64,000 bases of DNA, taken from the NCBI RefSeq assembly GCF_007995015.1, contig NZ_VORB01000005.1:1-64000 (forward strand). Reading direction: 5' to 3'. The DNA comes from Luteibaculum oceani (GTDB taxonomy: Bacteria; Bacteroidota; Bacteroidia; Flavobacteriales_D; Luteibaculaceae). A program made the position numbers and the translations under genes. The notes under the pieces are model-generated. The model saw nothing but the letters and a program-made list of their open reading frames with translations. It was not told the DNA's origin and ran no database searches. Below, piece after piece: positions 1 to 7,180 of this stretch; positions within the stretch are counted from its first letter, which is position 1, and each line of letters opens with the position of its first letter.

Positions 1-267
1 TTTAAGGAAAATAGAGGTAAAATCTATGCATTTACAAGGTTGGCTCGTTGGCACGAAGAAGTGGCTCAGTCAGGATTTAAGTCCTTCAACACCATATCTA
101 GAACCATCCAAAATCACTACCAGACCATCATCAATTACTTCGATAACCGAAGCACCAATGCCGCTGCCGAATCCTTTAATGCCAAAATCAAGGCCTTTAG
201 AGCTCAATTTAGAGGGGTTAGAAAAATCGAATTCTTCCTTTTTAGATTAACCCAGATTTATGCTTAA
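1..267 (+). CDS. IS transposase, C-terminal part (ISL3-like DDE), 5' end outside window
   Basis: The reading frame is open from base 1, so only the last 88 or so residues are visible. The segment with ARWHEEVAQSG, followed by NRSTNAAAESFNAKIKAFR, resembles the C-terminal end of DDE transposases of ISL3-type elements common in Bacteroidota, where the last catalytic Glu lies in an AESFN-type helix. It stops 117 bp before the left attachment repeat of the island, on the chromosomal side. Whether the full transposase is intact cannot be seen. Family assignment is by motif memory only. Confidence 0.7.
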   Translation, partial: FKENRGKIYAFTRLARWHEEVAQSGFKSFNTISRTIQNHYQTIINYFDNRSTNAAAESFNAKIKAFRAQFRGVRKIEFFLFRLTQIYA

Positions 268-344
268 AAATCTTCAAGTCCACAGATTTATGACTTGATC
301 CGAAATTAGCACCTCCCTCGTTTAAATATGAATTATTAACGCAC

Positions 345-373
345 AAAAAAAGGGACTCAGTTATCTGAATCCC
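345..373 (-). terminator. Terminator copy beside the tRNA-Val fragment
   Basis: On the minus strand a GGGATTCAG/CTGAGTCCC-type stem with a 4-nt loop is followed by seven T. It is the left copy of the terminator that follows the intact tRNA-Val at 15174-15202, and the two copies differ at only a few positions. This was probably the original chromosomal terminator of the tRNA before the island inserted. Confidence 0.65.
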
Positions 374-383
374 TCTTATAATT

Positions 384-437
384 TTGTGTGGGAAATACTG
401 GATTCGAACCAGTGACCCCCTGCTTGTAAGGCAGGTG
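384..437. repeat. attL: 54-bp direct repeat, left end of island
   Basis: Bases 384-437 are identical to 15213-15266. The repeat covers the 3' half of tRNA-Val from the 5' arm of the anticodon stem through the acceptor end, plus a few downstream bases. The similarity continues outward (345-383 against 15174-15212) with three mismatches and ends abruptly after the anticodon stem at 438. This is what tyrosine-recombinase integration into a tRNA gene leaves. Crossover inside the anticodon loop is inferred from the usual habit of such enzymes. Confidence 0.9.
389..437 (-). pseudogene. tRNA-Val 3' fragment left by island integration
   Basis: This holds 49 of the 75 bases of the tRNA-Val(UAC) found intact at 15218-15292: anticodon arm, variable loop, T arm and 3' acceptor strand. 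The 5' acceptor strand and D arm are missing and replaced by AT-rich island sequence. It cannot fold as a tRNA. Confidence 0.9.
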
Positions 438-548
438 TATTTTTTCTTTAAACTCAAACATATATTTATAAAGGCACTGAAATACAGTTAAATAACGATA
501 ATTATTTTCTGATACTTCTGATTAAATGGTGCTGATTTGAATAAAAAC

Positions 549-567
549 CTTGACCTTTAGCTTGACC
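549..567 (+). promoter_or_regulatory. Left pair of CTTGACC repeats (candidate integrase arm sites)
   Basis: CTTGACC occurs at 549-555 and 561-567, a 12-bp period, 13 bp upstream of the integrase start codon. The same heptamer occurs as a pair with the same 12-bp period and orientation at 15145-15163, just inside the right end. Matching pairs on both sides of the core suggest arm-type binding sites for the integrase or its directionality factor. The left pair could also serve autoregulation of the integrase gene. Function is inference. Confidence 0.55.
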
Positions 568-579
568 TAAATTAGAAAA

Positions 580-1809
580 ATGGCTTCGGTAAAAATTCTA
601 TTGCGTAACAAATCGCTTAAATCAGGAAAGTACCCCATAATACTAAAATTATACGCCAGAAATGGTAAAACCTCTGTCATTACTACGGGGATAAACCTGA
701 ATAAATCTGAGTGGGATGCAAACAAGCTTTCAGTTAGAAGATCTGTAAACAACTACAAGGCAATTAACCAAGCACTGTTTGAAAGAAAACAAAAAATTGA
801 AGAGCTTATAAATACGTTGGAAGCAGAAAATGCTAATTATACACTACAGGATATCAAAATTGGATACCAAGAAATTTTCCACCCGAATATTGAACCTCAT
901 GCAATTTCAATATTTGAATTTGCAAAACATAGGGAGGAATACTTTAGAGAACATTCCAGACATTCTTCCGCAAAATCATGTTATGAGACTGCAAGAAGCT
1001 TTAAGTCATACATCAAAAAGTCAATAACCTTTGACGATATTACCCCAGAAATTCTTGATGGCTATGAGTTATTTTTGAAAAAAGCTGGTGGTACCGAGGG
1101 AGGAATTAGTTTTAAAATGAGAGAGATTAGAGCATGGTATAACTCTGCAATTGAAAAAGGAAATGCAAAAAAAGAAAACTATCCGTTCAACACCTATAAG
1201 ATTTCAAAGTTAAAATCGGACTATACTCCCACAACCTTATCACCAGAGGAATTTGAGAAATTTAAAAACATCAACCTTTCTAATCGACCAGATTTAGAAT
1301 TAACTCAATTAATTTTTCTTTTTAGCTTTTACTCGGGCGGGGTTAACTTAAAGGATTTAGCATTTCTAACGAAAAAAAAGAACCTTAAAGATGGGAGAGT
1401 TCATTTTACCCGTAGAAAAACAAAAAAGAAACTTTCATTCCCTTTAAACGAAACACTATATGACCTTCTTAAACGGATGGATAAATTTACCGAAAAGGAC
1501 TCACCTTACTTGCTACCCATATTAAACAATCAGGCAAAAACAGACATACAAATGGAGGGGCGTTATAAACGTCAGCTTAAGCGTCATAACAAAAACCTAA
1601 AAATCATTGGGGAGCTAATCGGGATTGAGAACAAAAAAATCACATCTTACGTGGCTAGACATGCGTTTAGCACAACTACCAGAGACAAGGGTGTTGGAAT
1701 TGAGAAATTAGGACAAATTCTTGGGCACAGTGATATAAAAACAACCAAGGGATATTTTGGTCAGTTTTCTAACGAAGCTACCGATGAAGTATTAAATGAC
1801 TTACAATGA
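580..1809 (+). CDS. Tyrosine recombinase (site-specific integrase) of the island
   Basis: This 409-residue protein has the layout of Bacteroidota phage/transposon integrases: an N-terminal arm-binding part (about 1-90), a SAM-like core-binding domain (about 100-210) and a catalytic domain (about 220-405). Visible catalytic motifs are VARHAF (Arg360, His361), LGHSDIKTT (His383) and the nucleophile in GYFGQF (Tyr392). The first catalytic arginine, expected in a FY-x-R-G-type motif, is replaced by glycine near residue 253 (FYSGGVN). The gene lies next to attL and its stop overlaps the next start by 4 bp. It probably catalyses integration and excision at the tRNA-Val anticodon loop. Family call is firm; activity without the canonical Arg is open. 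Confidence 0.93.
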   Translation: MASVKILLRNKSLKSGKYPIILKLYARNGKTSVITTGINLNKSEWDANKLSVRRSVNNYKAINQALFERKQKIEELINTLEAENANYTLQDIKIGYQEIFHPNIEPHAISIFEFAKHREEYFREHSRHSSAKSCYETARSFKSYIKKSITFDDITPEILDGYELFLKKAGGTEGGISFKMREIRAWYNSAIEKGNAKKENYPFNTYKISKLKSDYTPTTLSPEEFEKFKNINLSNRPDLELTQLIFLFSFYSGGVNLKDLAFLTKKKNLKDGRVHFTRRKTKKKLSFPLNETLYDLLKRMDKFTEKDSPYLLPILNNQAKTDIQMEGRYKRQLKRHNKNLKIIGELIGIENKKITSYVARHAFSTTTRDKGVGIEKLGQILGHSDIKTTKGYFGQFSNEATDEVLNDLQ

Positions 1810-2711
1810 TTTCTGAGATTCTAAAGCATATACCCGATTCGATTGATCAAATAAAGACATATCGAAACCCCGCATTTCGATCTTCAATTCATACAGGTTC
1901 TAAAGGAGGCACTTTCTCCAAACTTGCTGGCAATAGGTTAAAGGAATTAAATCCCGCTTTTAAAACTCAATGGCCAAAATTCTACAACCAAAACGATTTC
2001 TTTTTAACGCTAAAAAAAGATTTGAATTGTCTGGATGACAATGGAATCCCAACTTTTTTAAAACTTCTTATTAGGCATTTGGAAAACAATAATGTTCCTA
2101 ATCCTATCACGAAGAAGCATATTGATGAAACCGAAAGTCGACTTAAAATTCTGGTTAGTCTTCTTGAATCATATAAGCCAAATGATTCAAAAGAATTAAT
2201 ATGGAAGAAAAAGAATTTAAAAATTGCGAAGAGTTGGTACACCCAATTTCATCAGTGTGATGAAACAAACGATTGGTTAAAGCTGTACAAAAGCAAATCA
2301 CATAAAAAGCATAGTTCAATTTTCATTTGCGATGAAGTAGAAGAGACAGTTTACACATCTCTCTCGGAAAATGGCATTTATAAAGGTGAAAAGGAGGATT
2401 TCATTAAGCTTTTCTCTCTCGATTATTGTAAATGTGAAATTGAATTTATACTACACTTTAAAACCATAGCAGACCTATTCTCACTATTTGAGAAACTTAA
2501 TTCCAATAGAGCCTTAAGACGCAAATTCCAGCCTTCCGATTTGAAAAATCTGGTTAAAAATTTAATAGTTGATAGAGTTACGGTCATAACTCCAAAATCA
2601 AAAATAAATAAGCCCTGGACATCAACAGAATACTCTAAAAAATGGAATGAGTACTATATAGAAGAGAAACAAGGGAATTTTAGACTGGATTTACCAACAT
2701 TTGAGAATTAG
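1806..2711 (+). CDS. Unknown protein translationally coupled to the integrase
   Basis: This 301-residue protein starts within the integrase stop codon (ATGA overlap), so the two are very likely made together. It is Lys-rich and hydrophilic with no signal peptide or membrane segment. Cys residues near 225-227 (DYCKCE) do not form a clear zinc site. The C-terminal part, with a run of basic residues around LRRKFQPSDLKNLVKNL, might be a DNA-contacting region. I do not recognise the family. Coupling to the integrase suggests a recombination accessory or directionality role, but this is inference only. Confidence 0.75.
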   Translation: MISEILKHIPDSIDQIKTYRNPAFRSSIHTGSKGGTFSKLAGNRLKELNPAFKTQWPKFYNQNDFFLTLKKDLNCLDDNGIPTFLKLLIRHLENNNVPNPITKKHIDETESRLKILVSLLESYKPNDSKELIWKKKNLKIAKSWYTQFHQCDETNDWLKLYKSKSHKKHSSIFICDEVEETVYTSLSENGIYKGEKEDFIKLFSLDYCKCEIEFILHFKTIADLFSLFEKLNSNRALRRKFQPSDLKNLVKNLIVDRVTVITPKSKINKPWTSTEYSKKWNEYYIEEKQGNFRLDLPTFEN

Positions 2712-2856
2712 TTTCTAACAAGTCAGATCACGGATCTGACCATGAAATAATTTTTGTAAAAATCGTTGGGTACAATTACACGCAGAATAAAAATTTCAAC
2801 CAAGGATAATTTTAATCTATTCAATTTTCAAGTTTTTTAGATTTGTTAAATCAACT

Positions 2857-4602
2857 ATGACAACCAAAGAATCAGCAAACTTTATTTGGTCTATAGCAGA
2901 CCTTCTAAGAGGAGATTATAAACAATCGGACTACGGTAAGGTAATACTGCCGTTAACAGTTCTAAGACGCTTAGATTGCGTTTTAACCGACACCAAAGAG
3001 AAGGTGTTAAAGAAGCTGGATGCGGTTAAATCCATGAACATCCAAAACCTAGACCCAATACTTAACAAAGAAGCTGGCTACAACTTCCATAACAAGAGTA
3101 AATACGATTTTGACAAGCTCATTGCCGACCCCAACAACTTGGCTTCCAACCTTAGAAACTACATCAATGGTTTTTCGGAAGATGCACGAGAGGTAATAGA
3201 GCAATTTGAGTTTGATAACCAAATAAGCAAACTTGAGGACAATAACCTCTTGTTCATGGTATTTAAACGCTTTCAAGAAGTCGATTTGCATCCCGATAAA
3301 GTATCTAGTATGGAAATGGGTTACATGTTCGAGGAACTCATTCGAAAGTTTGCGGAATTATCGAACGAAACTGCTGGAGAACATTTTACCCCAAGGGAAG
3401 TCATCAAACTCATGGTAAATCTCCTCTTTATGTACGACAACGACATGTTACGTAAGAAGGGTGTGGTGAAAACCATTTTTGATTGCTGTGCCGGAACAGG
3501 TGGCATGTTATCAGTGGCAGATGAATACCTAAACGAACTAAACCCCGATGCACGATTAGAATTATTTGGACAAGAAACCAATAACGAGTCTTACGCCATC
3601 TGTAAATCAGATTTAATGATTAAGGGGCAAAACCCTGCAAACATTAAAAAAGCGAACAGCTTAAAGCGTAAGGAAAGCGAGAAGCAAAAGCCTGACCAAT
3701 TCATAGGACATGAATTTGATTACCTGATAACAAACCCGCCATTTGGCGTGAAATGGAAGAAGGTAGAAAAGGAAGTAAAAGACGAACATAATGAGCTTGG
3801 CTTTGCCGGACGCTATGGAGCGGGTTTACCGTCAGTATCCGATGGTTCTTTCTTGTTTCTAATGAACCTAATAAAGAAAATGAAACCTAAGGAAAAAGGT
3901 GGTTCTCGTTTAGCAATAGTGTTAAATGGTTCTCCTCTATTTTCTGGTTCACCAAGCTCAAAGAAAAATGAAAGTAGCATACGCCAATGGATAATTGAAA
4001 ATGACCTACTGGAAGCTATTGTTGCCTTACCTAATCAGTTATTTTACAATACAGGCATTAGCACATACATATGGATTCTATCCAACCATAAACCAAAAGA
4101 GAGGCAAGGAAAAGTACAGCTGATTAACGCTGTAGATTTCTACAAAAAAATGAGCAAGTCATTGGGTGACAAGCGCAATGAGTTATCTGATGAACACATT
4201 GCCGATATCACCAGAATTTATGGCGAATTCCTTGAAGGTGAATACTCTAAGATTTTTGATAATGAAGACTTCGGATATCATAAGGTGACTGTAGAACGAC
4301 CGCTTGTTGAAAACGGAAAAGTGATAACGGATAAAAAAGGAAATCCCAAAGCCGATAGCAGCTTACGTGATACCGAGAACATACCACTGAAAGAGGATAT
4401 TGACGCCTATATAAAACGAGAAGTGTTACCACATGTGCCAGATGCTTGGGTGGATAAAAGTAAGACGCTTACAGGCTACGAAATCAACTTTACCAAGTAT
4501 TTCTACCAGTATAAGCCTTTGAGGTCGTTAGAAGAGATTAGAGCGGATATTTTGAAGCTGGAAGAGCAGACTGAAGGGTTGATTAAAGAAGTGATATCCT
4601 AA
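2857..4602 (+). CDS. hsdM: Type I restriction-modification system, DNA methyltransferase subunit HsdM
   Basis: This 581-residue protein is an N6-adenine methyltransferase of the HsdM family. An N-terminal helical HsdM_N domain (SIADLLRGDYKQSDYGKVILPLTVLRR is read at about 10-36) precedes the catalytic domain. Its S-adenosylmethionine motif CAGTGGM is near residue 211 and its catalytic motif NPPF is near 293. With HsdS it would form the M2S methylase that protects host DNA. It is the first gene of the hsdM-hsdS-HEPN-hsdR locus. Its stop overlaps the hsdS start by one base (TAATG). The length is normal for the family and all motifs are intact. Confidence 0.97.
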   Translation: MTTKESANFIWSIADLLRGDYKQSDYGKVILPLTVLRRLDCVLTDTKEKVLKKLDAVKSMNIQNLDPILNKEAGYNFHNKSKYDFDKLIADPNNLASNLRNYINGFSEDAREVIEQFEFDNQISKLEDNNLLFMVFKRFQEVDLHPDKVSSMEMGYMFEELIRKFAELSNETAGEHFTPREVIKLMVNLLFMYDNDMLRKKGVVKTIFDCCAGTGGMLSVADEYLNELNPDARLELFGQETNNESYAICKSDLMIKGQNPANIKKANSLKRKESEKQKPDQFIGHEFDYLITNPPFGVKWKKVEKEVKDEHNELGFAGRYGAGLPSVSDGSFLFLMNLIKKMKPKEKGGSRLAIVLNGSPLFSGSPSSKKNESSIRQWIIENDLLEAIVALPNQLFYNTGISTYIWILSNHKPKERQGKVQLINAVDFYKKMSKSLGDKRNELSDEHIADITRIYGEFLEGEYSKIFDNEDFGYHKVTVERPLVENGKVITDKKGNPKADSSLRDTENIPLKEDIDAYIKREVLPHVPDAWVDKSKTLTGYEINFTKYFYQYKPLRSLEEIRADILKLEEQTEGLIKEVIS

Positions 4603-5990
4603 TGAAGGGCTACGATAGTTATAAGGAATCTGGAATTGATGGTATTGGTTCTATTCCGAAAGGATGGCACAGGACTAAGTTGAAAAATTTAGTGTGTCAA
4701 AGAATAACGGATGGCCCTCATGAAACACCAGAGTGGACAGACAACGGAGTTCCTTTTATTTCTGCTGAAGCAATAAGGATTAATGTTATCGACCTTGCAT
4801 ACAAACGAGGCTACATTAGTGAGGAGCAACATGCGATATACTCAAAGAAATCAAAAGTTCAGAAGGGAGATATTCTCTTTTGTAAGTCTGGTTCAACAAC
4901 AGGTAAGTCAGCGTACGTTGACATAGAGGAAGAGTTTGGAATTTGGTCACCATTAGCCATAATAAGGGCATCAAAGGAAAAAGCTGATGGTCGGTTTCTA
5001 TTCAGTTTTATTCAGTCCTCTGTTTTTAAATATCAAGTAGAAACCAATTGGACATTTGGTACTCAACCTAATATTGGGATGGGTGCTTTAGAAAATTTAT
5101 GGATTGCTTTTCCAGAGTCCATGCAAGAACAAACCCAAATAGCCAAATACCTAGACTATAAAACCCAGCAGATAGACGATTTAATCGCTAAAAAAGAGCA
5201 GCTTATTAAGCTCCTAGAAGAGGAACGCACCGCACTTATCAACGAGCTAGTTACAGGTAAAAAAGTTTGGGATGGCAAAGGCTTTAGCAAACCCACCAAA
5301 ACCAAAGATTCGGGCATAGATTGGCTTGGGGAAATACCTGAGGATTGGGAGGTTAAGAAGTTGAAACGGGTGTTTAAATTCTCGACCGGCTTGTCAATAA
5401 CAAGAGAAAATCTTTCAAATTCAGGTGTTCCTTGCATAAACTATGGTGAAATTCACTCCAAGTATGGTTTTGAAGTTAATCCGGAGAAAGACTATTTAAA
5501 ATGTGTTAATGAGGGGTATTTAGAATCCTCAACTAAATCGTTACTAAAGAAAGGCGACTTTGTTTTTGCCGATACTTCAGAGGATATAGAGGGATGTGGA
5601 AACTTTTCACATGTAACCGGAGAAGCTCAAATTTTTGCAGGCTATCACACTGTTATTGCGCAACCGTTAGTGCAAATTAATGCCCGCTTTTTCGCATATA
5701 TTTTCACTTCCCAACCATTTAGAAATCAGGTCAGAAGCTCAGTTAAAGGGATTAAGGTTTTTAGTGTGACTCAAAGTATTCTTAAAAACACAACGGTTTG
5801 GATGCCTACATTGGAAAATCAAAGAAGAATATCTGAAACCATAAAGCTGAAAGAGGGCAGGATAAAAAGTGCCGTTGATAAAATGGTGAGTGAAATAGAT
5901 TTACTCAAGGAATACAAAAAATCCTTGATTTCAGAGGTGGTAACAGGTAAGGTGGATGTGAGGAACGAGGTGATACCTGAAGAAAATTAA
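4602..5990 (+). CDS. hsdS: Type I restriction-modification specificity subunit HsdS
   Basis: This 462-residue protein has two target-recognition domains, each opening with the usual SGI(D)-x-IGSIP or SGIDWLGEIP signature (about residues 10 and 232), and each followed by a conserved helical region. The first helical region (QIAKYLDYKTQQIDDLIAK) and the terminal one (RISETIKLKEGRI) act as the spacer dimerisation arms. It would set the bipartite DNA target shared by HsdM and HsdR. Both halves look complete, so a functional full-length HsdS is likely. The recognition sequence cannot be read from the protein. Confidence 0.95.
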   Translation: MKGYDSYKESGIDGIGSIPKGWHRTKLKNLVCQRITDGPHETPEWTDNGVPFISAEAIRINVIDLAYKRGYISEEQHAIYSKKSKVQKGDILFCKSGSTTGKSAYVDIEEEFGIWSPLAIIRASKEKADGRFLFSFIQSSVFKYQVETNWTFGTQPNIGMGALENLWIAFPESMQEQTQIAKYLDYKTQQIDDLIAKKEQLIKLLEEERTALINELVTGKKVWDGKGFSKPTKTKDSGIDWLGEIPEDWEVKKLKRVFKFSTGLSITRENLSNSGVPCINYGEIHSKYGFEVNPEKDYLKCVNEGYLESSTKSLLKKGDFVFADTSEDIEGCGNFSHVTGEAQIFAGYHTVIAQPLVQINARFFAYIFTSQPFRNQVRSSVKGIKVFSVTQSILKNTTVWMPTLENQRRISETIKLKEGRIKSAVDKMVSEIDLLKEYKKSLISEVVTGKVDVRNEVIPEEN

Positions 5991-6002
5991 AAATAATTAT
6001 TG

Positions 6003-7178
6003 ATGGAGTTTACCGAGCCACAGGAAAAGGTTTTAGCTGAGTTAAAGCAAATTGTCAAGGGTTATCCTATCGAAGGTCGATTGCCAGCTGATGTGGTAAC
6101 AGATATTTCGCAACACAAAAAGGCCGGTAAAACGGAAAAGATTAAAGCTTTAGTATGTGCCGTTCCTGAGTTCACCATTTTTGACGGTGGTTTGCAACAC
6201 GAATTTGAGGCATACAATCATGTTAGGATCGATGATTTTATCAGTACACTCATTCATATTGCATTAAGAAACTCCCCCGAAAGAGCGATTCAAGGTGCTG
6301 TGGATTATGCCGTCAATAGAAAATTTAAGGCATTTATAGGGGCGGTAGTGCCAAAATTAGATATCGATTCCTCTTTTACTTTTTCGAATGGAATTACTTT
6401 GATGAGTTCCGAGGAGATTCCGAATCAGTTTGTCAAAAAAAGAATTCATTGGGACGACTTCATAGGTATGCATAGGCCAGAAACAATCCTTTGCTACATT
6501 TTTGAACATCCTGTACCGAGTACCAATGACATTGATGAAGTTGAGAAACTATTTCTTAACGAGGAGATTGAACAAATTCATTTAACTGCGGTGTTAATTT
6601 CTTTAGTTGTGGCTAAAGATTCGGGGTGCCACATTCATGAAATTATCAAGTTTACTGAAGAGACAGTTCCGTTAGTTAACAGCGGTGTTATGTGTCACCC
6701 TAGGCCGGTGAAGAGCAATGGGATAATTCCTAACTATTTTGGAGCGTTGGCTTTCAATGATGTTGATTCACTTATTAAAGCATTTAATGGTTTACCAAAA
6801 CCACTTCAAGAAAGATTAAGGGTTGCTCTAAATTTTTTGAATTACTACAAAAGCAATGACTCCATTGTGGAAAGAGCAATCTTTCTAAGATGTAGCATGG
6901 AGTCGGCATTTCAGGTAGGTAATAAAAGTGGAATTAGGGAGAAATTATCTTGGAGGTCTGCTCATTTGTTCTGCAAGAATGAAGCAGAAAAAATCGAGAT
7001 GTATAAAAAGGTAAGAGCTATATATAGTGCAACTTCTGATTCGGTACATGAAGGGAAATTTGATGGAGATTTAAAAGACTTAGCGTTTGCTGCTGATATT
7101 GTTAAAAAGGCAATAGTTATTCAAATCAATGGTGGACAAGTAAATTGGGATAATACTCCGATTAAAGAAGAAAATTAA
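6003..7178 (+). CDS. ApeA-like HEPN-domain protein embedded between hsdS and hsdR
   Basis: This 391-residue soluble protein lies 12 bp after hsdS and 2 bp before hsdR, so it belongs to the restriction operon. The N-terminal 240 residues are not recognised. The C-terminal 110 residues read like an ApeA-like HEPN domain: a helix with ERAIFLRCSMESAF, then EKLSWRSAHLF, then a final helix ending YSATSDSVHEG. In HEPN nucleases that last motif carries R-x4-6-H. Here His349 is kept but the Arg position is Thr344. HEPN domains often act as RNA-cutting effectors in phage defence. The position parallels prrC, the anticodon nuclease gene inside the EcoprrI type I locus, but there is no PrrC-type ATPase domain. 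Start chosen at the ATG at 6003 rather than the TTG at 6000. Confidence 0.8.
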   Translation: MEFTEPQEKVLAELKQIVKGYPIEGRLPADVVTDISQHKKAGKTEKIKALVCAVPEFTIFDGGLQHEFEAYNHVRIDDFISTLIHIALRNSPERAIQGAVDYAVNRKFKAFIGAVVPKLDIDSSFTFSNGITLMSSEEIPNQFVKKRIHWDDFIGMHRPETILCYIFEHPVPSTNDIDEVEKLFLNEEIEQIHLTAVLISLVVAKDSGCHIHEIIKFTEETVPLVNSGVMCHPRPVKSNGIIPNYFGALAFNDVDSLIKAFNGLPKPLQERLRVALNFLNYYKSNDSIVERAIFLRCSMESAFQVGNKSGIREKLSWRSAHLFCKNEAEKIEMYKKVRAIYSATSDSVHEGKFDGDLKDLAFAADIVKKAIVIQINGGQVNWDNTPIKEEN

Positions 7179-7180
7179 TA

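Noticed and set aside
4602-5990. Phase-variable hsdS with inverted partial copies
   Set aside because: Only one hsdS is present, both halves are intact, and no inverted partial copy or recombinase gene lies nearby other than the island integrase.
6003-7178. The gene as PrrC itself
   Set aside because: PrrC has an N-terminal ATPase with a P-loop; none is visible here. Only the locus position is similar.
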